Origin: Kalmanozyma brasiliensis GHG001
Lineage: Eukaryota; Basidiomycota; Ustilaginomycetes; Ustilaginales
Assembly (NCBI RefSeq): GCF_000497045.1
Contig: NW_015961948.1
Span: 806,001 to 870,000 of the forward strand
Reading direction: 5' to 3'
Length of the DNA stretch: 64,000 nt
Below, in pieces: positions 52,012 through 60,845 of this stretch. The position numbers and the translations under genes are program-made. Positions within the stretch are counted from its first letter, which is position 1. The number at the start of each line of letters is the position of its first letter. The notes below the pieces were generated by a model. That model ran no database searches and was not told where the DNA came from. It was given only the letters and a program-made list of their open reading frames with translations.

Positions 52012-53180
52012 CTAGCTCATGATGCTTGATCTGCTTGTGCTGAGCACCCTCGGCTGACCGTTCTGGGCATTCCTCTGCTTGGCGCTGAAAACGTAATTCG
52101 GCTTGCCGTCGTTCACATCTTCCGGATCGGCACAGCTGATGGTGACGCTCTTGACCATATTCACAAACCTTCCATTCGTGGCCTGCTTCCAATCGATGAG
52201 GCCACCGGACCAGTCAACGGTGCCTTCCTGGAAGGTGCCATCTCCTGCGCCCCAGATGGACATTTGAAGACGCATAGGGCTGGAGGGGTAGTGGTAGATG
52301 TTGTTCTTGAGCGTGCTCTTGCGGGTGAGCGTGCGAACAGGAGTGCCGTCGATGAGCCAACGAAGACGCGTGGGAGACCAGTCGAGTGTGTAGGTGTGCC
52401 AATCGCGCGTGCTGAAGCGCGGAGGGGCGATGGTGTTGAGCGTCGTGTTGGGGACAGAGAAGCCATGGGTGTATCCATCTGGATCCCCGCGCCAGTACCA
52501 GTTTGTTTGCATGTCTTGATCATCGCTAGTCGTCCATTCCCAGTCAATTTCGTCTGTGCGCCGAGGGGGTGAGATGGTGGTAGTGGTGATCGTGATGGCA
52601 AGGAAGCAAAAAATCGTCAGCACATCTTATGTTTATATGACCTCGAAGGGATGGTTGGGTCGAACTCACCTTTGGTACTCGACATGCCGATGAATGTATT
52701 CACCACACCGTTCCAGCTGCCGTGCTTCATGACGGCACTCGCCTGACCGTAGTACCAGTATCTCGTGGTGCTCAGCAGTGACCCTCGCTTCGCATCGCCG
52801 GACTTGGTGAGGATCATCTTGGTGCCCGTCTTACCCGCCTCGGCGACACCTTGATCGAGGGTAAAGGGCGCCTGGTTGGGATCACCTCGGTATGACTCGG
52901 CGGCCACCCAGGGCTTGGCATTGTTGTCGAAGCGAATGGTTTGAGGCTTGCACTTGGGCATGGGCTTGCACGAGTTGGGCGAGAAGGAGGAGGTGGGGTC
53001 GCACGAGCCGAGACAGTGATCGGTCGAGCTGCCGCAGTAGCCATAGGTGGAGCAGCAGGGGGCTGCCTCACCGCATTTGGATTTTGCGGAGCATGTTTGT
53101 TGAGCGGAGATGGTGGTGGTGAGGATGGTGAGGGCGACAACGAGGGCCAGAAGCAGGGTGGGGAAGCGCGACGGACCCAT
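52012..53180 (-). CDS. Crh-type chitin-glucan transglycosylase (CBM18-GH16), two exons
   Basis: Exons are 53180-52670 and 52553-52012 (1,053 nt, 350 aa). The intron is 116 nt with a GTGAGT donor, a CTGAC branch site and a CACAG acceptor. It joins STK to DEIDWEW. Residues 1-26 are a signal peptide (LLLALVVALTILTTTISA). A CBM18/hevein-like chitin-binding domain follows at about 30-65 (CGEAAPCCSTYGYCGSSTDHC). The GH16 catalytic domain has the motif E172-I-D174-W-E176 and later NTIAPPRFSTRDWHTYTLDW and LSIW-type strands (RLQMSIWGAGDG). Crh enzymes (Crh1/Utr2) cross-link chitin to beta-1,6 and beta-1,3 glucan in the wall. The C-terminus lacks the Ser/Thr-rich region and GPI signal typical of yeast Crh1, so this member looks soluble or wall-bound through CBM18. 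Confidence 0.9.
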
Positions 53181-53931
53181 CTTGGCGGGGCTCTATGAGG
53201 TCGAGTGGGAGAGATTGTATGCGTTGGTGGTGGGGAGAGGGAGGGACGAGTGGGACTTCAGACGGTGGGTATGTATATGTTTCCTCTCAACGCAAACAAT
53301 GGAGACACAACGGGGCGGTACACACAAAGGAGCGGAAAAGAGCACAGATCAGGCTGTATGCGCACACAAAAGAGCTCCTGTATGCTTCTTCATGAACGGA
53401 ATAACACACCTGCGCTGATTCCTGCGCACTCTTTGCAAAAAGCCAAGGCTGCGCAGGGGACTGCAGATCAACACTCGTCACAGCGTCTTGTGCAGATCAT
53501 CTCGCTAACCGAGGCGGCTCAACCGGCGGAAGGAAGTGATCTGCATGACAAAAGGGGAAGGTCGGGAGCTGACTGGCACAGCGAGCGTCGTTTGCCGAGT
53601 CAAATTCGAGCACCGCGCCAAGGTTGAGGATGCCTGGGTTTGATCGTCGTGTGAGTTGTTTCGAGTGCAGCGCAGGCGGAGTTTGACAGCGAAGGCCGAG
53701 TGGAAGCGAAGCAGGAATTTCTTGAGAGAACAACACTCGCCCGCCTCGGCTTGGCTCTCTCGCGTGCCAGCACATTTTCTCAGGAATGCACCAAACAGCG
53801 GTGTAACAGCTTGGAACTTTTCCCAAGGTTCGCCTCCACACTTTCGGCGTCCGCACCAACGTAGCCAACCAACTACGACCACACCTCGACTCCGCCTCGG
53901 ATGACGCAGACACGCACACCATAGCAGCAAG
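53181..53931. other. Divergent intergenic region, CRH / PSF3
   Basis: 751 bases holding both promoters. I see no conserved-looking frame, tRNA or repeat. Confidence 0.6.
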
Positions 53932-54573
53932 ATGGACCACAACTACTGGAACGTCGACGACTTTCTCGCCGACTCGCAAAAGCTACCATGCACCTTCAAC
54001 GTCGACGTGCCCAACATGGGTCAGATCCAATCCAACGAGGAACGCGACATCAAAGCCCTCTCCCGCGTCGAGCTTCCCTTCTGGCTAGCCGAGCTCATGG
54101 CGCTCAACAACATCGTGTCGATCAACAAGCCCAAGTCCTTCTCCACCCGAGTCAAGGCGGCGCTCGACGCGACACCGACCTCGGTCCAATTGCGACATCA
54201 GAACATCCACTGGTACGCACTCGGTGCGCGGCTCGCCCAACTCATGGATGACGACGACACAGAGATGCAAGTGCTCTCCAAAGCATATATTGGGAGGATA
54301 GCACAGATCTTTCAGCAGTCACAGCATCTTTCGTCACTCTCGTCGGGGACGACAACAGCAGCAGCGGACGGAGATCAGAGAGGATTCGCTTCAGCACAGG
54401 CGATTGCGGCGATGGTTTCTGATGGACCGACGTTGGGCATGAGCGCGGGTAACGCGATGAGCGCCGAGATCACCGAGTTTCTGCAGGGCATGGAGGAGTC
54501 CGAGCGGGTGCTGCTCAGGAATGGACAGGATGGCGCGAGGATGATGAAGGACTTCCTGGCCGGCAACCATTGA
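53932..54573 (+). CDS. PSF3: GINS complex subunit Psf3
   Basis: The protein has 213 aa, from the ATG at 53932 in good context (AAGATGG). It begins MDHNYWNVDDFLADSQKLPC, matching the Psf3 B-domain start (YYdiDdiLa... type). The helical A-domain then contains LPFWLAELMALNNIVSINKPK and NIHWYALGARLAQLMDDDD. With Sld5, Psf1 and Psf2 it forms GINS, which joins Cdc45 and Mcm2-7 in the CMG replicative helicase. Residues 130-165 form a Ser/Thr/Ala-rich insert. The end (EITEFLQGMEESERVLLRNGQDGARMM, shown here as ITEFLQGMEESERVL) matches the family C-terminal helix. Single exon. Confidence 0.9.
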   Translation: MDHNYWNVDDFLADSQKLPCTFNVDVPNMGQIQSNEERDIKALSRVELPFWLAELMALNNIVSINKPKSFSTRVKAALDATPTSVQLRHQNIHWYALGARLAQLMDDDDTEMQVLSKAYIGRIAQIFQQSQHLSSLSSGTTTAAADGDQRGFASAQAIAAMVSDGPTLGMSAGNAMSAEITEFLQGMEESERVLLRNGQDGARMMKDFLAGNH

Positions 54574-54862
54574 CACTCTTCCACCAGTTCAGCACCACTA
54601 CACGCAACTACTCTCTCTTCGTTCGCATCTGTACTTCTAGCATTGCAATCATCTCATCGTCACCATTGTGGCCTTGGGCTGTGCTTGACTGTGAACAGGG
54701 AGACTGAAAGGCGAAGTGACCAAGAAGATCGCTCAGCAGAGCGCCCAATCAACGCGTCACGCGCGCCGTGTTGCTCTCTTTTTCTCAGTCCGCCGTGCGC
54801 TTTTCAGGGTCCAAAAATCACAACTCCCATCTTCCGAGACACCTCATTCCCAACTCAGCTTC

Positions 54863-56602
54863 ATGCTACAACATCCCCTCAGCATGCAGCTTGAGCATCC
54901 CATCGCCAACATGACGGCTCCTTGGGCGTGGACTCTCGACACGGCTTCATCGTCATCTACGCTCGCCGGACCGTCCTCTTCGTCTGCATTCGTCTCGACA
55001 GACCCGCTCTCGTCGCTGTCAAACACCTCGGTGGAGCGCACGGCGACCGACGAGATCTTTTGGCAGGATTTCAGGCCGAAACGGTGTCCAATCAAGGTCG
55101 CGAGGCGAGAGAAGAAGCGAGCGAGGCTCAGCAGATTCGACAGCGATGACGGCGAGCACGTTGATGTTGATGCAGGAGTAAAGACGGAAGAAGACGAGTT
55201 GGCAACGTCAGCAGATGCAGCAGAGGCGGGAGAGTCAGAGGAAGACGAAGCGAGTGGAGCCGGTCAGACCTCGAGCGAGGGGTCAGTGACCAACGACGAT
55301 ACTGAAGACCTGCCTCCGTCCAGCGTAACGGAGATCAAGATCGAAGATGAGGTGACCGACACGAAAGACTCTCCTTCCATTGGAGCCGCATGCAAGCAAA
55401 CGAGGCAAACCCAGCCTGAGGCCGCCGCCTATGCAACGCATTTGATCGCTCGAGCTATCCATCGGCACGCCCTTCTAGACGGCGAAGCGGACATCGCGGC
55501 TTCCGCTGTCACGCATGATTCCCCTTCACCACTCACCTACAAAGAGACAGTCCGACTAGTCCGTCTGGTCGCAATGATCTTTCGCTTCCCCAAATCCTCC
55601 CGTCGCATCGTGCGTCGTCGCCGTCCTCGCCCGTCCGACTCCAACCCTGACTCCACGCTCGACTCATCCACTGCATCCGCCTCGACCTCCGCAGCCAGCA
55701 CAAGCACCTCCATCATCGAGCTCAAGCCCAAGTATGTCTCGAGCACGTCACGCAAACCACGCATTCTCGCCAAGATCCACCCGGACGATGCGCTACCACA
55801 TTCAGCGGCAGTGCTGAAGCTCATCGCGCTCATTCCAGCAGCTCTGCCGTCGCGCGTGGGCTGTGTGGACTGGATCGTGGACATTGCGGTGCAGGCGAGG
55901 CGAGATGAATATGGTAACATTCTGCTGCCCAATAGCGCTTATGAATGCGGGACGGGTAGAGGTGAGAGCGAGGATACGGAGATCGGGAATGTGACCATTA
56001 AGAAGGAGGACGAAGAGGAGCAGGAAGGGAAGGTGACAAGGTCCAGAAGACTGAGAGCGGGGACAAGCGGGCTGGCTCTGGCCAGAGCCGTCGACGCGGA
56101 AGCTGACTTGAAGGCAGAAGAGCAGGATGCAGTCGCCACACCGGATACCTCACTGGCTGTGGAGGAGCAGGTCGACTCGCACACGTCCACCCCGATGGAC
56201 TCGTCAGACGCCGCACCGTTCTCCTCGCCACTTTCCTCCGCCATTGCCCCACCAGACGAATCCGCACCCCGCAAACCGAAGCTCAACAACCTTTCCAAGC
56301 TCCTCGCCGAGCGCATGCGCGAGAAGCGAGAAGCCAAAACGCTGCTTTTGCGAACCCACCAGTCACTGCGAAAGAAGAGGAGCGTCGATGCGGAGGACGA
56401 CTCGGTTTCACGCGAAGAAGCGGGCGTGGTAGCGGCAGAGGAAGACGAGGGGGATGATATGGATACCGAGACGCTCGCAAACACCATTGCCAACAGCGCT
56501 AGGGTCAATGCTCGTGCTGCGATCTTGGGAGAGGACGGCGGTGGAGTGAGGGACCTAGCTGGAGGTGAGGGCGATGTGACGATCAAGCAGGAAGATGTGT
56601 GA
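54863..56602 (+). CDS. Acidic hypothetical protein with repeated SUMO-consensus motifs
   Basis: From the ATG at 54863 the product is 579 aa. ATGs at 54884 and 54911 (MTAPWAWTLD) have better context, and the frame opens upstream only at a GTG (54716), so the start is uncertain. I recognise no domain. A small conserved-looking core is EIFWQDFRPKRCPIKVARREKK near residue 75 (FWQDFRPKRCPIKV). A second is the segment from YATHLIARAIHRHALLDGE to YKETVRLVRLVAMIFRFPKSSRRIV (about 195-255), and a third is LIALIPAALPSRVGCVDW. The rest is Asp/Glu/Ser-rich. Five psi-K-x-E motifs, each followed by acidic residues, occur: VKTE (106), IKIE (158), IKKE (379), LKAE (416) and IKQE (574). The composition suggests a nuclear protein. 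Convergent with TFC4. Confidence 0.7.
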   Translation: MLQHPLSMQLEHPIANMTAPWAWTLDTASSSSTLAGPSSSSAFVSTDPLSSLSNTSVERTATDEIFWQDFRPKRCPIKVARREKKRARLSRFDSDDGEHVDVDAGVKTEEDELATSADAAEAGESEEDEASGAGQTSSEGSVTNDDTEDLPPSSVTEIKIEDEVTDTKDSPSIGAACKQTRQTQPEAAAYATHLIARAIHRHALLDGEADIAASAVTHDSPSPLTYKETVRLVRLVAMIFRFPKSSRRIVRRRRPRPSDSNPDSTLDSSTASASTSAASTSTSIIELKPKYVSSTSRKPRILAKIHPDDALPHSAAVLKLIALIPAALPSRVGCVDWIVDIAVQARRDEYGNILLPNSAYECGTGRGESEDTEIGNVTIKKEDEEEQEGKVTRSRRLRAGTSGLALARAVDAEADLKAEEQDAVATPDTSLAVEEQVDSHTSTPMDSSDAAPFSSPLSSAIAPPDESAPRKPKLNNLSKLLAERMREKREAKTLLLRTHQSLRKKRSVDAEDDSVSREEAGVVAAEEDEGDDMDTETLANTIANSARVNARAAILGEDGGGVRDLAGGEGDVTIKQEDV

Positions 56603-56735
56603 AGGATCGCTCGACATGGTGACAACCAGACGTGAGGATGTGCCTTCGAAGCACTGGTTTCAACACGAAGCAGATACCCTCATTCACACAAGCACACGAT
56701 CCCATGCAATGCATTCATCCTCCTTGCTTAGCGAG

Positions 56736-59700
56736 CTACACCGTCAGATACCGCTCATACAGCTCCCTCGCCCTGTCGGCACTCCCACTCGTCGTGTAGA
56801 TCAAGGCCAAATTCCACGCTGCCTCCCTTTTCATCCCCCACCCTTCTCCCTCTCCGTTATACTCCAAAACATTCCTATACCTTCGCTCGGCCAAATGCAC
56901 CAGACCAACATGATGCAGAGCTCTAGCGGCGTTGTACTCCATCTCGGCCCACTTTCCCTCCTCCCTGAACTTCCGGTAGTCCTGGAGGAACGATAGGGCG
57001 GTGAGGATCATATGATGGCGGTTGTCGGTTTGACGGTTGGTGCTGCGACCGAGGAAGGCGGTGGCGGTGACGAGGCAGAGCAGCGGATCGGCGGGTTGGA
57101 CGGCGAAAGCGCGACCAAAGAAGGCGGCCGAGGATTGAAAGCCGCCCGAGTAGAGGAGCATGTAGCCGTAGTGGAGTTCGGCGAGGGGCGAGGGTTTGGT
57201 GGGTCGAGCGAGACGGATGGCCAGAGCTGGGTCGGGTCGATCGCCTTTGATGTCTTGGGATGGGGCTGAGCTGAAAGGGGCGGACGTGGAGGAGGGCTCG
57301 TCTGATAGGGATCCGTCCGAGTCCTCAGCATGAACGTCGTCCTCTCCGTCGTCTCTCTCATCATTCGCCTGTCGCAGGTGACCAGCACCATCGGTCTTCG
57401 TCAACGAGTTGTACACCGCCACCGGCACCTGCCATCGCTTGTTGGTCGTCGAAAATCGACACTGCACCCCCCTCGCCACCGCCTCCCCCGATCTCATCCT
57501 CCTCTGATAGAACTTGATATCATTATTCCCGATCATCTTCCCCAAACTGTGAAACCCGGTCGCATTCGCCAGACTGGCGCCCAGCTTCAGCGGCAGATTA
57601 TGAAACTGCATCTCCTGCGCCAACCAGCGCACTGCGCTCCACACCGTCGGCCAGTCTTGCACGTAGAGCGCGCACGAGAGCCACGACAGCTGGACGACGA
57701 GCATCCGATCAAACATGCCCCACACCACCGCGCTCGTGTGCAGCGACTGCAGAAGCGTATTGACCACCGTGATGGGTTCGCCGGATTTGACGAGCAGGAA
57801 GCAATATTTGGAGAAGAGCGCGATCCAATGCTCGATCGGTAGACCGCGGAATTTGGACATGTCGAGCTGTTTGGGGCCGGGCTCGGAACGTTGGCGCGAG
57901 GCGTCGCCAGCTTCGCTGCCGTCACCGAGGTCGGAGGTAGCTTCGTCCTCGACGAGCTGATCTTGCAGGCGGTGGAGAAGGTTCTTGGCTTGAGTGGAGA
58001 TTGTGGTGGGTCCACCGCCGCCGCGTGTGTTGAGGAGACTCGCGAGTGTGCCGGACGCGATGGCTTCTTGTCGGCGCTGTCTGCCCGCAGCGGTACGGTT
58101 GCCTCCCGGTCGACGCCGCTTGAGATGGTGACCGTTGAGACGAGGATTGAGGCGTAAAGCGTCGATGAGGCTGCTGGCTTCTTCCAGCCATTGCGCTGTC
58201 TGTCGATACCGCTTCTCACGGGCCTCTACACTCTCGGACGAAATGTAAAAAGGTCCCATCGCTTCTTCGGTCTCTTTGTTGATGGCGACGTCGTGCCTCC
58301 AGAAGCCTTCGATGAAGACGTGAGGGTCGAGCAACTCGAGTCGTCGCCAGGCGAGCTGCGTCTCCTGCTCTCGCTGCGCTTCCAGCTTGAGCCTCTGTTC
58401 TCGGTTGTAGTTCATCCTCGCCCGTTTGGCGAGTGACGCCTTTGCTGCGGGAGTCGCACCCATCTCGTCGAAGAAGGACAGCGACCCGTCATTTGCGATG
58501 CCGGACTGTGTCGTCCCAGACGCACCATATGCAGTCTCGGTCTGGGCTCCGGCCTCCCTTTGCATCTGCAAGATTCGCATGACCTGCTGAAGTACTTCCA
58601 ACGACTTCTCCTTTTCTCCCAGCCCTTCGTACACCTCTGCGAGCCGCATCTGCCATTCCAGGGTATCTGGCGAAGCCTCGACGACAGGCTCGTACAGCCG
58701 AGCTGCCTCTTCCAGCTCTCCAAGCACGTGATTGCACGCGGCCAGTTTAGCGTACAGCGACACTTCGTCCGTCGCATACTCTGTGGTGGCAAGGTCCGTG
58801 AGCACGTCTAGCGCTTCAGGCCAGAACTTGTGCTCGTAGTAGCAGTCGCCGATCTCGGCAAAAATCTGAGGCCTGTCCCCAGGATCGCCTTCGGTGAGAA
58901 TGTCGAAGTGATGCTTGGCTTCGGCTACGTCACCCAGCATCATTCGAGCCTTGCCTAGGCGGAGACGGATCTCGGGATCGAGCATGTGCGATTCTGCGTT
59001 CTCGACTTGTCGTCCGTAGCCTTCTTGATCGCGCTCCTTGCGGATCTGTGGGTCGATATCACCGTCGAATTCGCGGTCGTCGTTGACAGGGTCCCAGAAG
59101 TTTTCGTTGACTCGACCGTCGAGCCACCGAGCAGTCTGTCGGAGAAGCTTGACCGTCTCGAGGGGCTTGCGTGTCAAGAGCATGAGGTCGGCAAGGGTGA
59201 CCAGCTCTGAGATGCGGAAGTTGTTGGAGGTCGGGGCAGTACCGACCGGTTGACTTGCGCTTTCGGCTTCGTTTGCGCCTGTCAAGGCGGGGTCCAGCAG
59301 CCCATCGGTCGTGGGTGACGGAAAGGCTTCCATGCTTGACTTTCGCCATCGCTCCAGCACCTCGATTCCGCGATCGTAATCGCCGGTGCTTACAAGCATG
59401 GGAACAAGCTCCTGGACGACAGACGCATCATACGACTGCAGCTTGAGAATATCGAGCATGCCGTTGATGGCAGCTTTGTAGTCACCCAAGTCTCGCAATA
59501 GTAGAGCACGATCCCAGATGCTGTCGATGTCCGACTTGTTGATCTTGATGGCTTGCTGGAAGCAGTAGATCGCTTGTCGGTACAGCATTTGGGCGATGGA
59601 ACGATATGCAAGCCGCTTCCATTCTCCCGATGCGCCAGACTCGAGATGAGTGCCGATGATTCGACACTGTATGCTCTTCTCTTCCTCGCCCAACTCTTCG

Positions 59701-60536
59701 TAGATCAGCCCTAGCGTCTTCCAGGCAGTCTTGACGTTGGGTTCGATACGGATCACTTCTTCGAGCTTGGGGATGGCGTCGTAGAGACGGTGCTCGACGT
59801 ACGCCATGTTTGCGTCAGCTAGAAGAGCCTGCACCTCCGGCGACAGGGGCTGCTCGTGTGCCTTTCGGCGCGCCCGACGTTTCTGCTTGAAGCCCGCAGC
59901 TGCACGCAGCTCATTTTCGAATTCGGCGTTCTCAGCCTCGATGGAGGTGTCCCAGCGCTGACGCAGCGCGCCAGCCTCTCGAGATGTGTCTTGCAGTGAG
60001 CTGACAAGACGTTGAAAGGACTCCGGCTCGAAGTCTGCTTCTGCATCGTCGGCTTCGTTTTCGTGTGGCCTTGGCTTAGAAGGACCGGCGTGGCCGAAGA
60101 GCTGAGGATCAAGACCATCCAGGTTCATGGCATCCTCCGCCGCTGAGTCGTCAACATCATCTTCGTCCTCGTCATTTGAGTCGTCATCTCTCGCTGCCCC
60201 GTGTCGGCTTCGGTTGCGCTTGAAGTGCTTACTTGGAGCCCCGGCCATCCGCGTTGAAGAAGAAGCCTTCCTTGGCGGCTTTTTGGAGAGTGCCTTCCTC
60301 GTGTCGTTGGCACTCGCATCGGATACATCTTCCTCGTCCCATTCCGGTTCGCTTGAGTTAGAGTCTTCCTCGTCGTCGTCGTAGGTGCCGAATGCAAGTG
60401 CTCCGAACTCGGCCTCGTCGCTATCCGCGTCCACGTTCATAGCAGCGAGACGCGACAGCTGTATGTTGTCGCTGGATACCGCGCTGCGTGCGAACCGGCG
60501 CGAACTTTTCCTGCCGGGTCCCGCTTCTGCATCCAT
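56736..60536 (-). CDS. TFC4: TFIIIC subunit Tfc4 / Sfc4 (tau131-like TPR protein)
   Basis: The product is 1,266 aa from the ATG at 60536 (MDAEAGPGRKSSRRF, context AAGATGG). An ATG at 60620 would add 28 residues, and the frame's far end is a TTG. Residues 20-190 are acidic and Ser-rich. TPR repeats start near 235 (VQALLADANMAYVEHRLYDAI, then TAWKTLGLIYEELGEEEKSIQ and AIYCFQQAIKINKSDIDSIWD). They continue in two arrays, with a second group around 570-680 (AEIGDCYYEHKFWPEALDVL, ARLYEPVVEASPDTLEWQMRLAEVY shown in part). C-terminal TPR-like helices include FFGRAFAVQPADPLLCLVTA. Tfc4 bridges the B-box-bound TFIIIC to TFIIIB (Brf1, Bdp1) at tRNA and 5S genes. Single exon, divergent from the nucleoporin gene. 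Confidence 0.92.
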   Translation of the reverse strand: MDAEAGPGRKSSRRFARSAVSSDNIQLSRLAAMNVDADSDEAEFGALAFGTYDDDEEDSNSSEPEWDEEDVSDASANDTRKALSKKPPRKASSSTRMAGAPSKHFKRNRSRHGAARDDDSNDEDEDDVDDSAAEDAMNLDGLDPQLFGHAGPSKPRPHENEADDAEADFEPESFQRLVSSLQDTSREAGALRQRWDTSIEAENAEFENELRAAAGFKQKRRARRKAHEQPLSPEVQALLADANMAYVEHRLYDAIPKLEEVIRIEPNVKTAWKTLGLIYEELGEEEKSIQCRIIGTHLESGASGEWKRLAYRSIAQMLYRQAIYCFQQAIKINKSDIDSIWDRALLLRDLGDYKAAINGMLDILKLQSYDASVVQELVPMLVSTGDYDRGIEVLERWRKSSMEAFPSPTTDGLLDPALTGANEAESASQPVGTAPTSNNFRISELVTLADLMLLTRKPLETVKLLRQTARWLDGRVNENFWDPVNDDREFDGDIDPQIRKERDQEGYGRQVENAESHMLDPEIRLRLGKARMMLGDVAEAKHHFDILTEGDPGDRPQIFAEIGDCYYEHKFWPEALDVLTDLATTEYATDEVSLYAKLAACNHVLGELEEAARLYEPVVEASPDTLEWQMRLAEVYEGLGEKEKSLEVLQQVMRILQMQREAGAQTETAYGASGTTQSGIANDGSLSFFDEMGATPAAKASLAKRARMNYNREQRLKLEAQREQETQLAWRRLELLDPHVFIEGFWRHDVAINKETEEAMGPFYISSESVEAREKRYRQTAQWLEEASSLIDALRLNPRLNGHHLKRRRPGGNRTAAGRQRRQEAIASGTLASLLNTRGGGGPTTISTQAKNLLHRLQDQLVEDEATSDLGDGSEAGDASRQRSEPGPKQLDMSKFRGLPIEHWIALFSKYCFLLVKSGEPITVVNTLLQSLHTSAVVWGMFDRMLVVQLSWLSCALYVQDWPTVWSAVRWLAQEMQFHNLPLKLGASLANATGFHSLGKMIGNNDIKFYQRRMRSGEAVARGVQCRFSTTNKRWQVPVAVYNSLTKTDGAGHLRQANDERDDGEDDVHAEDSDGSLSDEPSSTSAPFSSAPSQDIKGDRPDPALAIRLARPTKPSPLAELHYGYMLLYSGGFQSSAAFFGRAFAVQPADPLLCLVTATAFLGRSTNRQTDNRHHMILTALSFLQDYRKFREEGKWAEMEYNAARALHHVGLVHLAERRYRNVLEYNGEGEGWGMKREAAWNLALIYTTSGSADRARELYERYLTV

Positions 60537-60845
60537 CTTGCTAGATGCCGCCGTTCTGAGCGGGTCCGAGCTCAGCCTGCAGCTGCCGTGTGGTGATGAG
60601 AGGTCAGAGGGAAGGTGCATACATGCAACTCGAGGAAAGTGGAGAACGCAGGGTCCAAAGTCCAACACAAAGCGATTTTGGGTTATGTAAGCTTGACCAT
60701 TCCAACCCAAGTCACGCTCAAGCCGCAATTCTTAGAAGAAAGCAAACCAACACCTTTGGCCTTGACCTGCCGCATCTCGTTCCAATCCCACACCATCTCG
60801 GCATTCTGCCACAAGCCGCTGTTTTCTAACAGGAGGAGAGGCACT
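60537..60845. other. Divergent promoter, TFC4 / nucleoporin
   Basis: 309 bases between two divergent starts. I see no TATA box and no AAAATTTC motif. Confidence 0.6.
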
